This document shows positions 51,987 to 59,846 of a stretch of 64,000 bases of DNA, piece after piece. The stretch is from a virus: IMG/VR virus record IMGVR_UViG_3300034072_001093, positions 1 through 64,000 of that record; one strand, 5' to 3'. Each line of letters starts with the position of its first letter. Position 1 is the stretch's first letter. The notes below the pieces were generated by a model. That model was not told the DNA's origin. It was given only the letters and a program-made list of their open reading frames with translations, and did no database searches. The position numbers and the translations under genes were made by a program.

Positions 51987-52196
51987 TTAGTCCTGCGCCG
52001 CGAAGTAGGCATCGAATCTGTCCCGTAGCGTGGTCTCCTTGGCTGCCGGGGGCAGCTGCGGAGATGGTAAGCATGAAACAGTGACTCCATCTTCCCGGAT
52101 GTCAACGGAGTTGGGCATGAAGCCGTATTCCCGCTTGAGCATGTCGAGGATGGATCGCACCTCGGTTAGAGGCACGGTACGCCGCTTTGTAGTCAC
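51987..52196 (-). CDS. Small protein coupled to integrase (candidate excisionase or regulator)
   Basis: Encodes 69 residues. GTG 52196 has GGAGG five bases upstream. The basic N-terminus (TTKRRTVPLTEVRSILDMLKREYG) could form a small helical or winged domain; the C-terminus 'ETTLRDRFDAYFAAQD' is helical. Its stop lies 4 bases from the integrase start, so the two are made together. Excisionase is a guess from size, charge and location. Confidence 0.55.
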   Translation of the reverse strand: MTTKRRTVPLTEVRSILDMLKREYGFMPNSVDIREDGVTVSCLPSPQLPPAAKETTLRDRFDAYFAAQD

Positions 52197-52269
52197 GAAT
52201 CCTCCCTTGGTCCCGTGAAGCTGAGCCTGACCTGCTCAGCCGCACAGAGATGATTCTGTTGATGGTCAT
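52102..52269 (-). CDS. Possible Arg-rich 55-residue protein overlapping the integrase leader gene
   Basis: ATG 52269 follows AAAAACCCAGACC and a GGCAC-UUCG-GUGCC hairpin. The frame runs 55 codons and overlaps the start of the next gene in another frame. The product has about ten Arg and few acidic residues. No Shine-Dalgarno is seen, so it may be a decayed leader rather than a gene. Confidence 0.3.
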   Translation of the reverse strand: MTINRIISVRLSRSGSASRDQGRIRDYKAAYRASNRGAIHPRHAQAGIRLHAQLR

Positions 52270-52310
52270 GGTTTGGCACCGAAGTGCCTGGTCTGGGTTT
52301 TTACGGTGCT
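52270..52310 (-). promoter_or_regulatory. Leader element with UUCG tetraloop hairpin
   Basis: On the minus strand AACCCAGACC is followed by GGCAC-TTCG-GTGCC (a very stable c(UUCG)g tetraloop) and then AAACCATG. It sits between the promoter at 52341 and the integrase operon. Confidence 0.5.
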
Positions 52311-52340
52311 CTGTAAGGGGGGGCGAGCACTGTGAGAGGG

Positions 52341-52369
52341 CATATCCCGGATGGTTTCCAACATGTCAA
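52341..52369 (-). promoter_or_regulatory. Sigma-70-type promoter for the integrase operon
   Basis: On the minus strand a perfect TTGACA (52369-52364), a 17-base spacer and GATATG (52346-52341, 3 of 6 matches). It is the clearest host-type promoter noticed in the window. The transcript would begin near 52333 and enter the 52269, 52196 and integrase starts. Confidence 0.5.
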
Positions 52370-52409
52370 CATAGCCTGAAAAGATAACATCGAGCCCCTT
52401 CGGGTAAAC

Positions 52410-52802
52410 TTAACATCGGTTGTTTTTGGGTAAGCCCTCCTGTCCGATATGCTGCTGCATGTTGCTGCAGGTTCGAGCTATGAGATGGCATTGGTAAACC
52501 AGAGGTAACGCATCCCAGACGTCTGATAACCAAATGAAAATGCGCTGTTTTACCGTGACATCTTCAAATTGGGTCTTATCTGGGAGTGAAATGCCCGAAG
52601 GTGTTTCCACAGGATTATTCGATCCATTTTGGTTGTTGTTTGCCGCCTGCAGGAGGTCATAAAACTCCTGCAGTGTGGCCTGGAGGCCACTCTTATCGAC
52701 CGGAATTTCGATCTTGTCGAAGTCCGGATTGATCTTGGCTGCGTCTGCCTGGGTGGTGAGGACGTGGATTCGCTGCCCATCGTTTGCGGTGTAGAAGATC
52801 AT
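52410..52802 (-). CDS. Hypothetical protein before the lysogeny cassette
   Basis: Encodes 130 residues. A short N-terminal beta region ('MIFYTANDGQRIHVLTT') and a helix are followed by an Asn-rich linker (NNNQNGSNN) and a helical end with three Cys. Base composition is more AT-rich than the neighbours at its 3' end, next to the integrase module, which suggests a recombination boundary. The start is coupled to the deaminase stop (ATGA). Confidence 0.55.
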   Translation of the reverse strand: MIFYTANDGQRIHVLTTQADAAKINPDFDKIEIPVDKSGLQATLQEFYDLLQAANNNQNGSNNPVETPSGISLPDKTQFEDVTVKQRIFIWLSDVWDALPLVYQCHLIARTCSNMQQHIGQEGLPKNNRC

Positions 52803-53389
52803 GCCTGGTTCCTCAGCTGGCGAGTTGCCTCGCGTCTGCGTTCGACATTGGCGTTGTTGGCCTCAAGGAGGCCTCGGACACGCCACTCGAGAAACTGGAT
52901 TCGATCCTTGAGCTTCTCTTGATTGGGCGGAGGTGAGCCAGGGAGAACCCTGACAGTCACCCCACCTTCGAACAGGATCTCGGCCGCCTGTCTCATGCTC
53001 TCTCCCCATCGGGGATCGTCATGGTCGAATGGATAGACCACCACGCAGCTGATCCCAGCCTGAACGATGTCGCCTGCACAGTTCGCACAAGGGAACCAGG
53101 GAATATACATGGTGCATCCCCTGGTGCTGGCTCCCATGCGTGCTGCATTGAGGATAGCATTCTCCTCGGCATGCTTGGTGAAGGCGTATTTGGTCGGCCT
53201 GGCGTGGCGCGATTCGATTGTGTCATCCACGCCCCTGGGGAAGCCGTTCCAGCCTGAGCTGACCTGCTCCTGGTCAGGGCCGACGATGACAGCACCAACC
53301 TGCCGGCCACGGTCCTTGGACCATTCGGCATAGTGCAGGGCGAGCGACATCCATCGCTCGTCCCACATGCGCTGCTTCGAGGCGATCAT
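52799..53389 (-). CDS. dCMP deaminase
   Basis: Encodes 196 residues. ATG 53389 has GGGGAGG upstream and overlaps the previous stop. Cytidine/deoxycytidylate deaminase zinc motifs: 'HAEENAI' (H73, E75) and 'PCANC' (C101, C104). It converts dCMP to dUMP, the substrate of the ThyX encoded downstream. The C-terminal ~45 residues are a charged helical extension not needed for catalysis. Confidence 0.88.
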   Translation of the reverse strand: MIASKQRMWDERWMSLALHYAEWSKDRGRQVGAVIVGPDQEQVSSGWNGFPRGVDDTIESRHARPTKYAFTKHAEENAILNAARMGASTRGCTMYIPWFPCANCAGDIVQAGISCVVVYPFDHDDPRWGESMRQAAEILFEGGVTVRVLPGSPPPNQEKLKDRIQFLEWRVRGLLEANNANVERRREATRQLRNQA

Positions 53390-53574
53390 GATGCCTCCCC
53401 GAAATACAGCTTCCGGCAGGTCTTGCAGGTGACTTTGCCGAAATTTTCCTGGGAGGCGAAATAGTAGCTGCCTTCCAGGGGCTGACCACAAAGGGTGGTT
53501 GTGGGGTTGACTCGGTTACGGTCGGCGATGTGGCGAGCCTTGCTGTCGTCGAGCAGGGTATCGATTGCGGGCAT
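53386..53574 (-). CDS. Small putative zinc-binding protein
   Basis: Encodes 62 residues with three cysteines (C29, then 'CKTC'), suggesting a zinc ribbon lacking or borrowing one ligand. It is coupled by ATGA to the deaminase and follows the VWA gene by two bases with AGGAG upstream. Possibly an adaptor or regulator; no family is recognised. Confidence 0.55.
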   Translation of the reverse strand: MPAIDTLLDDSKARHIADRNRVNPTTTLCGQPLEGSYYFASQENFGKVTCKTCRKLYFGEAS

Positions 53575-53576
53575 GG

Positions 53577-54830
53577 TCAGCTCCTGACGTAGATGAGCTT
53601 GCCGAAGGGCACGCTCTGTCCCTTCTGGGTGCAGGCCCAGATGATGGGAACATTGACGGGAAGCGGCTGCATCGGGGCGACATAGAGATCGCTGAAGATG
53701 ACGGCCGCGGTGGGCTTGTGCTCGACGATGTGAGCATGGACGCAGCGAAGGCAGGTGCCTCCCCTGCCCACGACCACGATCTTTTCGAAGCGATCGTCCT
53801 CGTAGAAGACGTCCTCCTTCTGGATCTGGGTGTCGAACTGGACCAGGGTGAGCTTCTTCGGGTTGAACTGTTCCTTGATGAATTTCACCTCGGAGTTGAA
53901 CCGGAGAACCTCCTGGTCGGTGATCGAGCCGGACACATCGAGGTAGTAGATGAGGTGCTCAAGGCGACCTTCGTCCTCGAATCGGGACGGCAGATACATG
54001 TCGTCATGGGCGAATCGGCGGTTGGGCCTGCGCCAGGTGAAGTCCTCATCGACCAGATCGGTGAAGAAGGCCTTGAGCTCCGCTTCCCAGGGGATGATCG
54101 GAGCCAGGAATTTCTCGACAATCTGCTCGATGTTGCCCGGCAAAGTGCCAGGCTTCTGCCCGGCAAGCTTAGCCTGGTGAATGGCTCGGACCACGTTGTT
54201 GACGGCCGCTGTGGCTGTCTCCTTGGACATGGGGATCATGTCGCCGAGCTGATCGGTATCATTGGGGTTGGGCTGCCCTGCTGCTCCCTGGTTCCCGACA
54301 TCGCCGCCTGAACCATTGGGTGTGCAGGGTCCAGGCCCCCAGCTGGGCTTGGGCGGTTTCTGGTATTGCTGGATGAGGATGTCGTAGATGTCTTCCTCGG
54401 CCTGCAGTCCGTATTGCTGGTCCTTCCAGCAGTTTTCGACGCTGGTGAATTTGAATCCGTCCTGTTCGAGGCCGTTGTTGATCCGGAGATCGCAGGCGAA
54501 GTTCCAGATCAGGGGATCCCGGCTTTCACGCCGAACCTGGTGCAGCAGGGCTGCATGCCAGAGTTCGTGCATGAGGACGGTCTCCCGACCATCAGGGTGG
54601 ATTTCCATGAACCAGTCGGGGTTCCACCAGAAGGTGACGCCGTCGGTTGCTGCCGTGGGAATATCCCGGCTCCAGATGAAGTCCATGGACGACATGATGG
54701 AGCCAAGGAAGGCAGCGTTCTGGCCCAGGAAGACCTTGGTCTTGGTCCGATCGAGCTCACGGGTGATCGTGAACTCGTCGTAACCTAGCTCCTGCACCTG
54801 CTTGGGTGCAGCGGGGTGTTGGTTGCTCAT
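53577..54830 (-). CDS. VWA-domain metallopeptidase-like protein (DUF2201 type)
   Basis: Encodes 417 residues. The N-terminal zincin-like domain has 'HELWH' (H88, E89, H92). A Gly/Pro/Asn-rich linker at about 160 to 195 follows, then a VWA domain with 'YYLDVSGSI' (MIDAS DxSxS, D298, S300, S302) and 'IFSDLYVAP'. Such proteins act with a MoxR ATPase, encoded immediately upstream, in chaperone or metal-insertion-like assemblies. N4-like phages keep this pair; the substrate is unknown. Confidence 0.8.
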   Translation of the reverse strand: MSNQHPAAPKQVQELGYDEFTITRELDRTKTKVFLGQNAAFLGSIMSSMDFIWSRDIPTAATDGVTFWWNPDWFMEIHPDGRETVLMHELWHAALLHQVRRESRDPLIWNFACDLRINNGLEQDGFKFTSVENCWKDQQYGLQAEEDIYDILIQQYQKPPKPSWGPGPCTPNGSGGDVGNQGAAGQPNPNDTDQLGDMIPMSKETATAAVNNVVRAIHQAKLAGQKPGTLPGNIEQIVEKFLAPIIPWEAELKAFFTDLVDEDFTWRRPNRRFAHDDMYLPSRFEDEGRLEHLIYYLDVSGSITDQEVLRFNSEVKFIKEQFNPKKLTLVQFDTQIQKEDVFYEDDRFEKIVVVGRGGTCLRCVHAHIVEHKPTAAVIFSDLYVAPMQPLPVNVPIIWACTQKGQSVPFGKLIYVRS

Positions 54831-54839
54831 AGAGCCTCC

Positions 54840-55883
54840 TCAGCCGTTGATGTAGCGGGACAGGGCGATCATCGCCTTGGCGAAGGACGGGTGACGCTTC
54901 AGCTTCTCGTTGCGGAGAATGACCGAACGGAAGAAGACGATCTTGAAGGTGAGATCGAAGCGGTCGATGTAGGTCGCCACGTCCTCGAAAGCCTCTTCAG
55001 TGACGATGTCCATCAGGTGCGAGACGACAGCCCATTTGGTGGCGTTGTCCTGGGGAACCGGGCACTTTTCCGGGTCCTTGCGGATGTCGGCAATGCTGAC
55101 CATCGAGGCGTAGATCTTGGTGAACTGGACGAACTCGACAGCCACGCCGGAGGTGAGAGCACCGGCATAGAGGCTGATCTTGTCGTCCCTGACCTCTTTG
55201 CCCTTGATTAGCTTGTTCATGAACTCCCAGGTCCGGGGGCAGCAGAAGGTCTTCTCCTGGTGGTCGGGCCGGAAGTCCATCAGCAGGCTGGGCTTGAAGC
55301 TCAGGAAGCCGATGATCCGCGGATCGAAGTTCTGGGCCAGGGCGACGTCTTCACGCCACTCCTCGAAGTTGATCTCCATCTCGATGTGGATGAGCCGGCT
55401 CTGCATGGCAGTGCTGAGGCTGGTCGTGATCGCCTTGTCCGTCGACAGGTTGCCGGCAAGGACGACACCGACGTCTTCGTGCAGGTCGAACTGGCCGACC
55501 TTGCGATCGAGCACGAGCTTGTAGGCGGCCGCCTGCACGCTCTTGGGTGCCGAGTTGAACTCGTCGAGGAACAGGCCCCAGCCATTGCTGCCCTTGGGCT
55601 TCTCACGGCCAGCGAGCGGGAACAGATCGGCGAACGGGGCGAAGCGAGCTTCACCATTCTCGTCGAACCGGGGAAGCCCGGTCAGGTCTTCCGGTGCCGA
55701 GGTGGACAGCCGGTGGTCGATCATGTCGAGGCCGAACTCGTCGAAGATCGAACGGACGATCGAGCTCTTGCCGACGCCGGGCGATCCCTGGACGAAGGGA
55801 ACCAGGCCCGCCATCAGGCAATCGACGATGTGCGAGCGGGTCTGACGGGGCGTGCAGCGATACAGGTTGGTCGTGTCGGTCAT
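54840..55883 (-). CDS. MoxR-type AAA+ ATPase
   Basis: Encodes 347 residues. Walker A 'GSPGVGKS' (33 to 40), Walker B 'GLFLDEFNSA' (D107, E108), sensor 1 'VLAGN' and a 'MQSRL' arginine region are present. Partner of the VWA protein encoded 9 bases downstream. The leader carries two tandem elements, AACCCAGAACCAAGGAA and AACCCAGACC, so expression is probably independent of RNAP2. Confidence 0.87.
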   Translation of the reverse strand: MTDTTNLYRCTPRQTRSHIVDCLMAGLVPFVQGSPGVGKSSIVRSIFDEFGLDMIDHRLSTSAPEDLTGLPRFDENGEARFAPFADLFPLAGREKPKGSNGWGLFLDEFNSAPKSVQAAAYKLVLDRKVGQFDLHEDVGVVLAGNLSTDKAITTSLSTAMQSRLIHIEMEINFEEWREDVALAQNFDPRIIGFLSFKPSLLMDFRPDHQEKTFCCPRTWEFMNKLIKGKEVRDDKISLYAGALTSGVAVEFVQFTKIYASMVSIADIRKDPEKCPVPQDNATKWAVVSHLMDIVTEEAFEDVATYIDRFDLTFKIVFFRSVILRNEKLKRHPSFAKAMIALSRYING

Positions 55884-55909
55884 TGGTCTGGGTTTCCTTG
55901 GTTCTGGGT

Positions 55910-57115
55910 TCAGGAGAGTGCGTAATCGGCGGCCAGGATGTCCTGGGCCAGGGTGTCATCGAGCTTTCCAAGGCTGATGGGTTTGCCCAGCAGCTGGCTG
56001 ACGATGTTGTCGAGCAGGTTGCTCTTGGCGATCAGGTGCAGCTGCAGGTTGTATTGGCGGCGCAGGTCGTTGCCGTAGTTGGGGTGGCAGCGGAAGCAGT
56101 CGTGGACGGTGACCACCTTGAAGGGCTTCACAGGGAGAGACTGGATCAGGTCTTCGATCACCCCTTGGTCAACATGACCGAGGTTGTCGGGGTTGAGGTG
56201 ATCCATGATCCGAGCGGACAGGTAACCTGTGCTTTGATAATGGTTCCAGAGAACCGCAACGAGCCGATCATCCACGGTTTTGGTGGCCTTACCGTAGATC
56301 TCGTTTTCAGCCATCAGGAGGTCCCAAAGGACCTTGACTTTAACGGGATCATAATCGCACCGGCGGCCCATCTCACGGACGATCATGCCGTCGATCGAGT
56401 GGACGACATTCGCTCCCAGAGCACGGCCGCCTTCGACAGGTGCATTGATTTTGCGGGTGATCTCGATCGGCTGATTGAGAACGTGCACAGTCTCCTTGAC
56501 GGTATCCATGACCGGCGTGCGGACCTGGAAGTTGTCGGGCAGCACCCAGTCGTGGCTCAGGGTGTCCGGATTCCACATGGCCTGGAATGCCTGGTTGAGT
56601 TCCCAGGCACCCGGAGCTGCGTGTGCCATGGTGTTGTAGAAGACGTTCAGGAAGTTACCTTCACCAAACACCCTCTTAGGCACAGCCGTCGAGCCGTAGA
56701 GGGCCGTCATGATGGCCTCCTTGCACATGGCTCGGGAGATCTTCGAGGTGTCGCCGATCTGGTCCAGCATATACTGGTAGATCCGGGTGTAGGCGTCTTC
56801 ACGCTGACCGGTGTTGACGACGTTGCAGAGCTCGGCCGCATAGCGATCGCCGATCAGTACAGCGAGGATCTGCAGGCCTGAGCTGGTGGCATCGAGCGAG
56901 ATCAGGTGGCCGGTGGGCAGCTGGCGTTCAGTCTCACGCCAAGCCTTGACGGCAGCGTGGTAGAGGGCCGGATTCTCTGCCTGGTCGAGCAGGCTTTCGA
57001 GATCGTTCTCGTTGTTGTCGAACCAGGCCAGGCGAGTGTCCCAGGTCTCCTTGTCGAGACCGAACTGCGAGGCGACGTCGATTTTGATGTATTCACGAGC
57101 GGTGAAGGTTTCCAT
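55910..57115 (-). CDS. RNA polymerase II, large catalytic subunit (RNAP2, N4 gp16 type)
   Basis: Encodes 401 residues (N4 gp16 is similar). It carries the C-terminal half of a T7-like polymerase: motif A 'ISLDATSSGLQ' (D75), motif B 'RAMCKEAIMTALYG' (R128, K132, Y140, the same spacing as T7 R627/K631/Y639), motif C 'VTVHDCFR' (H338, D339). With RNAP1, which supplies the N-terminal half, it should form the heterodimer that transcribes middle genes. Confidence 0.93.
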   Translation of the reverse strand: METFTAREYIKIDVASQFGLDKETWDTRLAWFDNNENDLESLLDQAENPALYHAAVKAWRETERQLPTGHLISLDATSSGLQILAVLIGDRYAAELCNVVNTGQREDAYTRIYQYMLDQIGDTSKISRAMCKEAIMTALYGSTAVPKRVFGEGNFLNVFYNTMAHAAPGAWELNQAFQAMWNPDTLSHDWVLPDNFQVRTPVMDTVKETVHVLNQPIEITRKINAPVEGGRALGANVVHSIDGMIVREMGRRCDYDPVKVKVLWDLLMAENEIYGKATKTVDDRLVAVLWNHYQSTGYLSARIMDHLNPDNLGHVDQGVIEDLIQSLPVKPFKVVTVHDCFRCHPNYGNDLRRQYNLQLHLIAKSNLLDNIVSQLLGKPISLGKLDDTLAQDILAADYALS

Positions 57116-57144
57116 GGCGGTCTTCCTGTGAAATGTGGTGGAGA

Positions 57145-57408
57145 TCAGAAGGGGACGGAGTCGATCATCTGGATCACGTCAGGGCTGAAACGCAGCCACT
57201 CGACGTTCTTGTTCGCCCATTCGAGGTAGTCGGGATCGTCACGGAACACTTCCGAGACGAGGCGACCTTTGTGTTTCCCAAAGGTCAGCCGGCTGTCCCA
57301 TCCGAAGGTCGTGACGGAATCGTGCTGCTTGAAGCGATTGGGGGTGGTGGTCTGGGGCTGCTCATCGAGCGGCAAGCCGCAGTAAGGGCACTCCTTGTGG
57401 TGGCCCAT
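57145..57408 (-). CDS. Zinc-finger plus ExoX-like C-terminal domain protein
   Basis: Encodes 87 residues. The N-terminal 'CPYCGLPLDE' knuckle is followed by 'LTFGKHKGRLVSEVFRDDPDYLEWANKN', the small domain found at the end of ExoX-type exonucleases and as a free protein in phages. It has no nuclease domain itself and may bind DNA ends or act as an adaptor. It lies between the two polymerase subunit genes. Confidence 0.65.
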   Translation of the reverse strand: MGHHKECPYCGLPLDEQPQTTTPNRFKQHDSVTTFGWDSRLTFGKHKGRLVSEVFRDDPDYLEWANKNVEWLRFSPDVIQMIDSVPF

Positions 57409-57445
57409 GTCAGTTCTCCTGGTTCAGGAGACCGGTGGATTGTGA

Positions 57446-57499
57446 ACAGCACGACGCCTGCCGAGGATTGCCTCAGCAGAGCGTTGGTCTTCGTGCTGT
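57446..57499 (-). promoter_or_regulatory. Long imperfect hairpin between early genes
   Basis: ACAGCACGA pairs with TCGTGCTGT (9 bp); inside, CGC/GCG, CTGC/GCAG and GAGG/CCTC extend the stem. An AAAACCCAGACC element (57508-57520) and CCGGTTTACACCGG (57538-57551) lie just upstream. The 57409-57561 gap holds no gene; this is a probable control or processing site. Confidence 0.45.
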
Positions 57500-57561
57500 A
57501 AACTTGGTCGGTCTGGGTTTTGGTCGGTGGAGTCGGTAGCCGGTTTACACCGGAATTTCGA

Positions 57562-57741
57562 TCAGTCTTTCTTCAGAGCTCTGGCGTTCTGCCGGTAGGC
57601 GAGCTTGTTGATCAGGGCTTGCTTGGCCTGCTCATATTCACGCTCGATCGCGGGTTGGTCCTCAGGCATCTGAGCACCCCGCATTTCATGGGCTCGAACC
57701 GCATTCTCGAAGCGGTTGAGGGCGGCTTTGTATCCGGCCAT
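57562..57741 (-). CDS. Small hypothetical helical protein
   Basis: Encodes 59 residues, one or two charged helices. ATG 57741 shares its A with the upstream stop (TGATG), which decides the start. It is one of six small genes between RNAP1 and RNAP2. No motif. Confidence 0.6.
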   Translation of the reverse strand: MAGYKAALNRFENAVRAHEMRGAQMPEDQPAIEREYEQAKQALINKLAYRQNARALKKD

Positions 57742-58019
57742 CAGTCCATCCTCATGTTCTGTTTGGGCTCCCAATACTCGTCAGGCTCGCCTGTCGAGTA
57801 GGTCGCCTGCACAATGTCCCGGTGATAGTGGGCGACACGCATTGTCGCTGCACGCAGGGACCCGTCCTGGTCTCGCTTTCCCATCCACAGGTGGATGGCA
57901 CAGCCATCAGGGCCGACAAGGTCAGTGCGATATGGCACCGGATCTTTGTGGCCGGGGACGTAGATGAGACCTTCGGCTTTCTGGCCAGGGTTCGGGATGC
58001 GTCTAGGCGTTCGGCTCAT
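57741..58019 (-). CDS. Small hypothetical early protein
   Basis: Encodes 92 residues, Pro- and charge-rich, with 'VPYRTDLVGPDGCAIHLWMG' and 'MRVAHYHRDIVQATYSTGEP'. AAAGGA lies before ATG 58019, and the start overlaps the previous gene by 17 bases. Unknown function; possibly a host-takeover protein given its early position. Confidence 0.6.
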   Translation of the reverse strand: MSRTPRRIPNPGQKAEGLIYVPGHKDPVPYRTDLVGPDGCAIHLWMGKRDQDGSLRAATMRVAHYHRDIVQATYSTGEPDEYWEPKQNMRMD

Positions 58020-58350
58020 GGGAAATCCTTTCGCTCGGGAGGTGCAGCGTCAGCATGACAACCTCCATGTCTTCGGCTCGGCGGTGCTTCTGCTTGGTGG
58101 TCCAGACGTCACCGTATTCGTCGCCATAGAACTTGCCCTGGAGCCAGGCATTGAGGAGGTTCTGGGCTGCCGATCGGGTGGCATAGGTCCGGATCAGCAT
58201 GTCCCTTTCGTAGCCCTTGGGCCAGCTGTCGGGATCGCTGAAGTCCACTGGTTCGAGGTGGGAACCCCCTCTCCCATCCCGGCGCTGAGGCCGGGGCAGG
58301 TATTTCTGCGTGCCTTTCACACGCACAGCATATTGGATGAGCTGGGTCAT
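58003..58350 (-). CDS. Small hypothetical early protein
   Basis: Encodes 115 residues. A first basic segment ('YAVRVKGTQKYLPRPQRRDGRGG') is followed by 'MLIRTYATRSAAQNLLNAWLQGKFY', which resembles small phage proteins that bind nucleic acid. It follows the neighbouring stop by 3 bases. No family is recognised. Confidence 0.6.
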   Translation of the reverse strand: MTQLIQYAVRVKGTQKYLPRPQRRDGRGGSHLEPVDFSDPDSWPKGYERDMLIRTYATRSAAQNLLNAWLQGKFYGDEYGDVWTTKQKHRRAEDMEVVMLTLHLPSERISHEPNA

Positions 58351-58353
58351 AGC

Positions 58354-58581
58354 TCACCAGTCCTGGTCTTCGACACGCTCTCCGATGTGGAGAATGCCGT
58401 TGGAGAGGTTAGCGTCGTGATAGACCTTTAGGGGTGGTTCCTCCCCATCATCGACGGCGAAGAGCTCTTCGATTTCGAAATACGGGAGCATCTCGTGGAG
58501 ATTTCTGTTCTGGTCGTAGATCAGAGCCATGGGGACGCTATTCCCGTTGGTCATCAGCGGGCGTTGGATCTTGACGATCAT
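58354..58581 (-). CDS. Small hypothetical early protein
   Basis: Encodes 75 residues. ATG 58581 overlaps the preceding stop (ATGA) and has AAGGGG upstream. The chain is acidic and beta-rich ('MIVKIQRPLMTNGN', 'LPYFEIEELFAVDDGEEPPLK'). No motif or membrane segment. Confidence 0.6.
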   Translation of the reverse strand: MIVKIQRPLMTNGNSVPMALIYDQNRNLHEMLPYFEIEELFAVDDGEEPPLKVYHDANLSNGILHIGERVEDQDW

Positions 58582-58742
58582 GTGAGATGCCCCTTGTCGG
58601 TTGTTTTCTTGATCAGACCCCAAAGAGTGTATTCTTCGTCCTCAGTGAGATCCCAATTTTCAGCCCCCATTTCCCTCTGCACCTCATCAGTGTGGATGAG
58701 GCGGATGAGTGCTTTGACTTCTTCTTTGGTCAGTTCGATCAC
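58578..58742 (-). CDS. Small acidic helical protein coupled to RNAP1
   Basis: Encodes 54 residues. GTG 58742 overlaps the RNAP1 stop (GTGA), with GGAG at 8 bases, so it is translated with the polymerase subunit. 'LTKEEVKALIRLIH' is an amphipathic helix, with an acidic 'DLTEDEEYTL' turn. It could be a polymerase accessory; unknown. Confidence 0.6.
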   Translation of the reverse strand: MIELTKEEVKALIRLIHTDEVQREMGAENWDLTEDEEYTLWGLIKKTTDKGHLT

Positions 58743-59620
58743 ACAAGATGCTCCTTGTCGGCAAGCTGGACGACTGCCTTGTTCCACTCGGTCCCCTGGT
58801 AGTTGACATGGTAGCCCATGCAGTAGGTCCGGCCCCGCTTGTCGTAGCGGTGGGTGACGTGGTGGACGTTGGCGATCGAGGTCAGCTGGGCCATGACGTC
58901 CCGAGCTGCCTGGTCGTATTTCTGGAAGGCACGCTGGCGTTTCTCGAAGTCCTTCTTCGTCTCGCCCTCCTTCTGCCGATCGAGGTCTGACCAGCTGTTC
59001 TGAACCATCTCCGCGGTCTCCATTTTGATGGCGAAGCGGATGGCGTTCATGCGGTTGATGTGGTCGAGGCAGAGGTCATCCTCTCCCGGATTCTGGTTCA
59101 GCATGACCGAGCCAGAACTCATGAAATAGCCGGTCTCGTTGTTCCGCAAGACAGGCCTGGGAGGCACGACCATAGGCAGAGGGAACTGGTAGCGGTTGAG
59201 CTCCTCCTGAACGTCATCGCTGACCTCGAAGATCACGATGAACTGCCCCAGATTGGGGTTATAGTCGAACAGGTCGACGGCCACACAAAGCATGAGCATG
59301 TCAGCCGTGGCCTGGGCATCGTTGAGGTGCCGGTACATGACGCCGACCATGGTCTTGACGTCAGCGCGCTTGTGGAGAGCGATTTGGACCATGGCATCGA
59401 AGCCGAAGGTCACAGGGATGCCGGCCTCTTCCATCACCCGCACGAAGGGGATGTCGGACTCGATGAACTCCTTCTTGATCCTGGGGATCAGCTGGTTCTT
59501 GTTGAAGAGGATCTCGAGCTGCACCTGGAGAGCATGCAGCTGCTTATCAGTCGTACCGTTTCCGATAGACGTAGGGTTGCCATCGTTGATGGGGTCGTTG
59601 GAAGCGAGAGCGTTGGTCAT
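58739..59620 (-). CDS. RNA polymerase II, small subunit (RNAP1, N4 gp15 type)
   Basis: Encodes 293 residues. It is the N-terminal half of a T7-like polymerase, ending just after the 'YDKRGRTY' (T/DxxGR, R264) motif, exactly before where RNAP2 resumes with motif A. Its start follows AAGGAAGACCCAGACC and overlaps the previous gene by 74 bases. In N4 the two subunits are adjacent genes; here six small genes come between them. Confidence 0.9.
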   Translation of the reverse strand: MTNALASNDPINDGNPTSIGNGTTDKQLHALQVQLEILFNKNQLIPRIKKEFIESDIPFVRVMEEAGIPVTFGFDAMVQIALHKRADVKTMVGVMYRHLNDAQATADMLMLCVAVDLFDYNPNLGQFIVIFEVSDDVQEELNRYQFPLPMVVPPRPVLRNNETGYFMSSGSVMLNQNPGEDDLCLDHINRMNAIRFAIKMETAEMVQNSWSDLDRQKEGETKKDFEKRQRAFQKYDQAARDVMAQLTSIANVHHVTHRYDKRGRTYCMGYHVNYQGTEWNKAVVQLADKEHLV

Positions 59621-59825
59621 GGTCTGGGTCTTCCTTGGTTCCGGTCATCATCCGGTAGGTGTTGAGCATGTCGTTGATGCGATTGTGGGCATTCTCATGG
59701 CCGATACGCTGGACGATTTCCTCGTAGAGCCTGGCAGTGAGCTCGAGATTCTCAGCTGTGAATGCGGGAGAGTGGATCTCCATGACGTATTCGCCGATGA
59801 GATCTTCGATCGGCTTTTTGGACAT
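59547..59825 (-). CDS. Small protein overlapping the RNAP1 start
   Basis: Encodes 92 residues. ATG 59825 has AAAGGA at 6 bases. Residues 1 to 68 form a helical acidic domain. The last ~24, encoded inside RNAP1 in another frame, are very basic and aromatic ('RRFQ', 'WQPYVYRKRY'-like). The tail may be an extension gained by loss of a stop. Unknown function. Confidence 0.55.
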   Translation of the reverse strand: MSKKPIEDLIGEYVMEIHSPAFTAENLELTARLYEEIVQRIGHENAHNRINDMLNTYRMMTGTKEDPDHDQRSRFQRPHQRWQPYVYRKRYD

Positions 59826-59846
59826 AGGGGTTCCTTTGTGGGAGAG

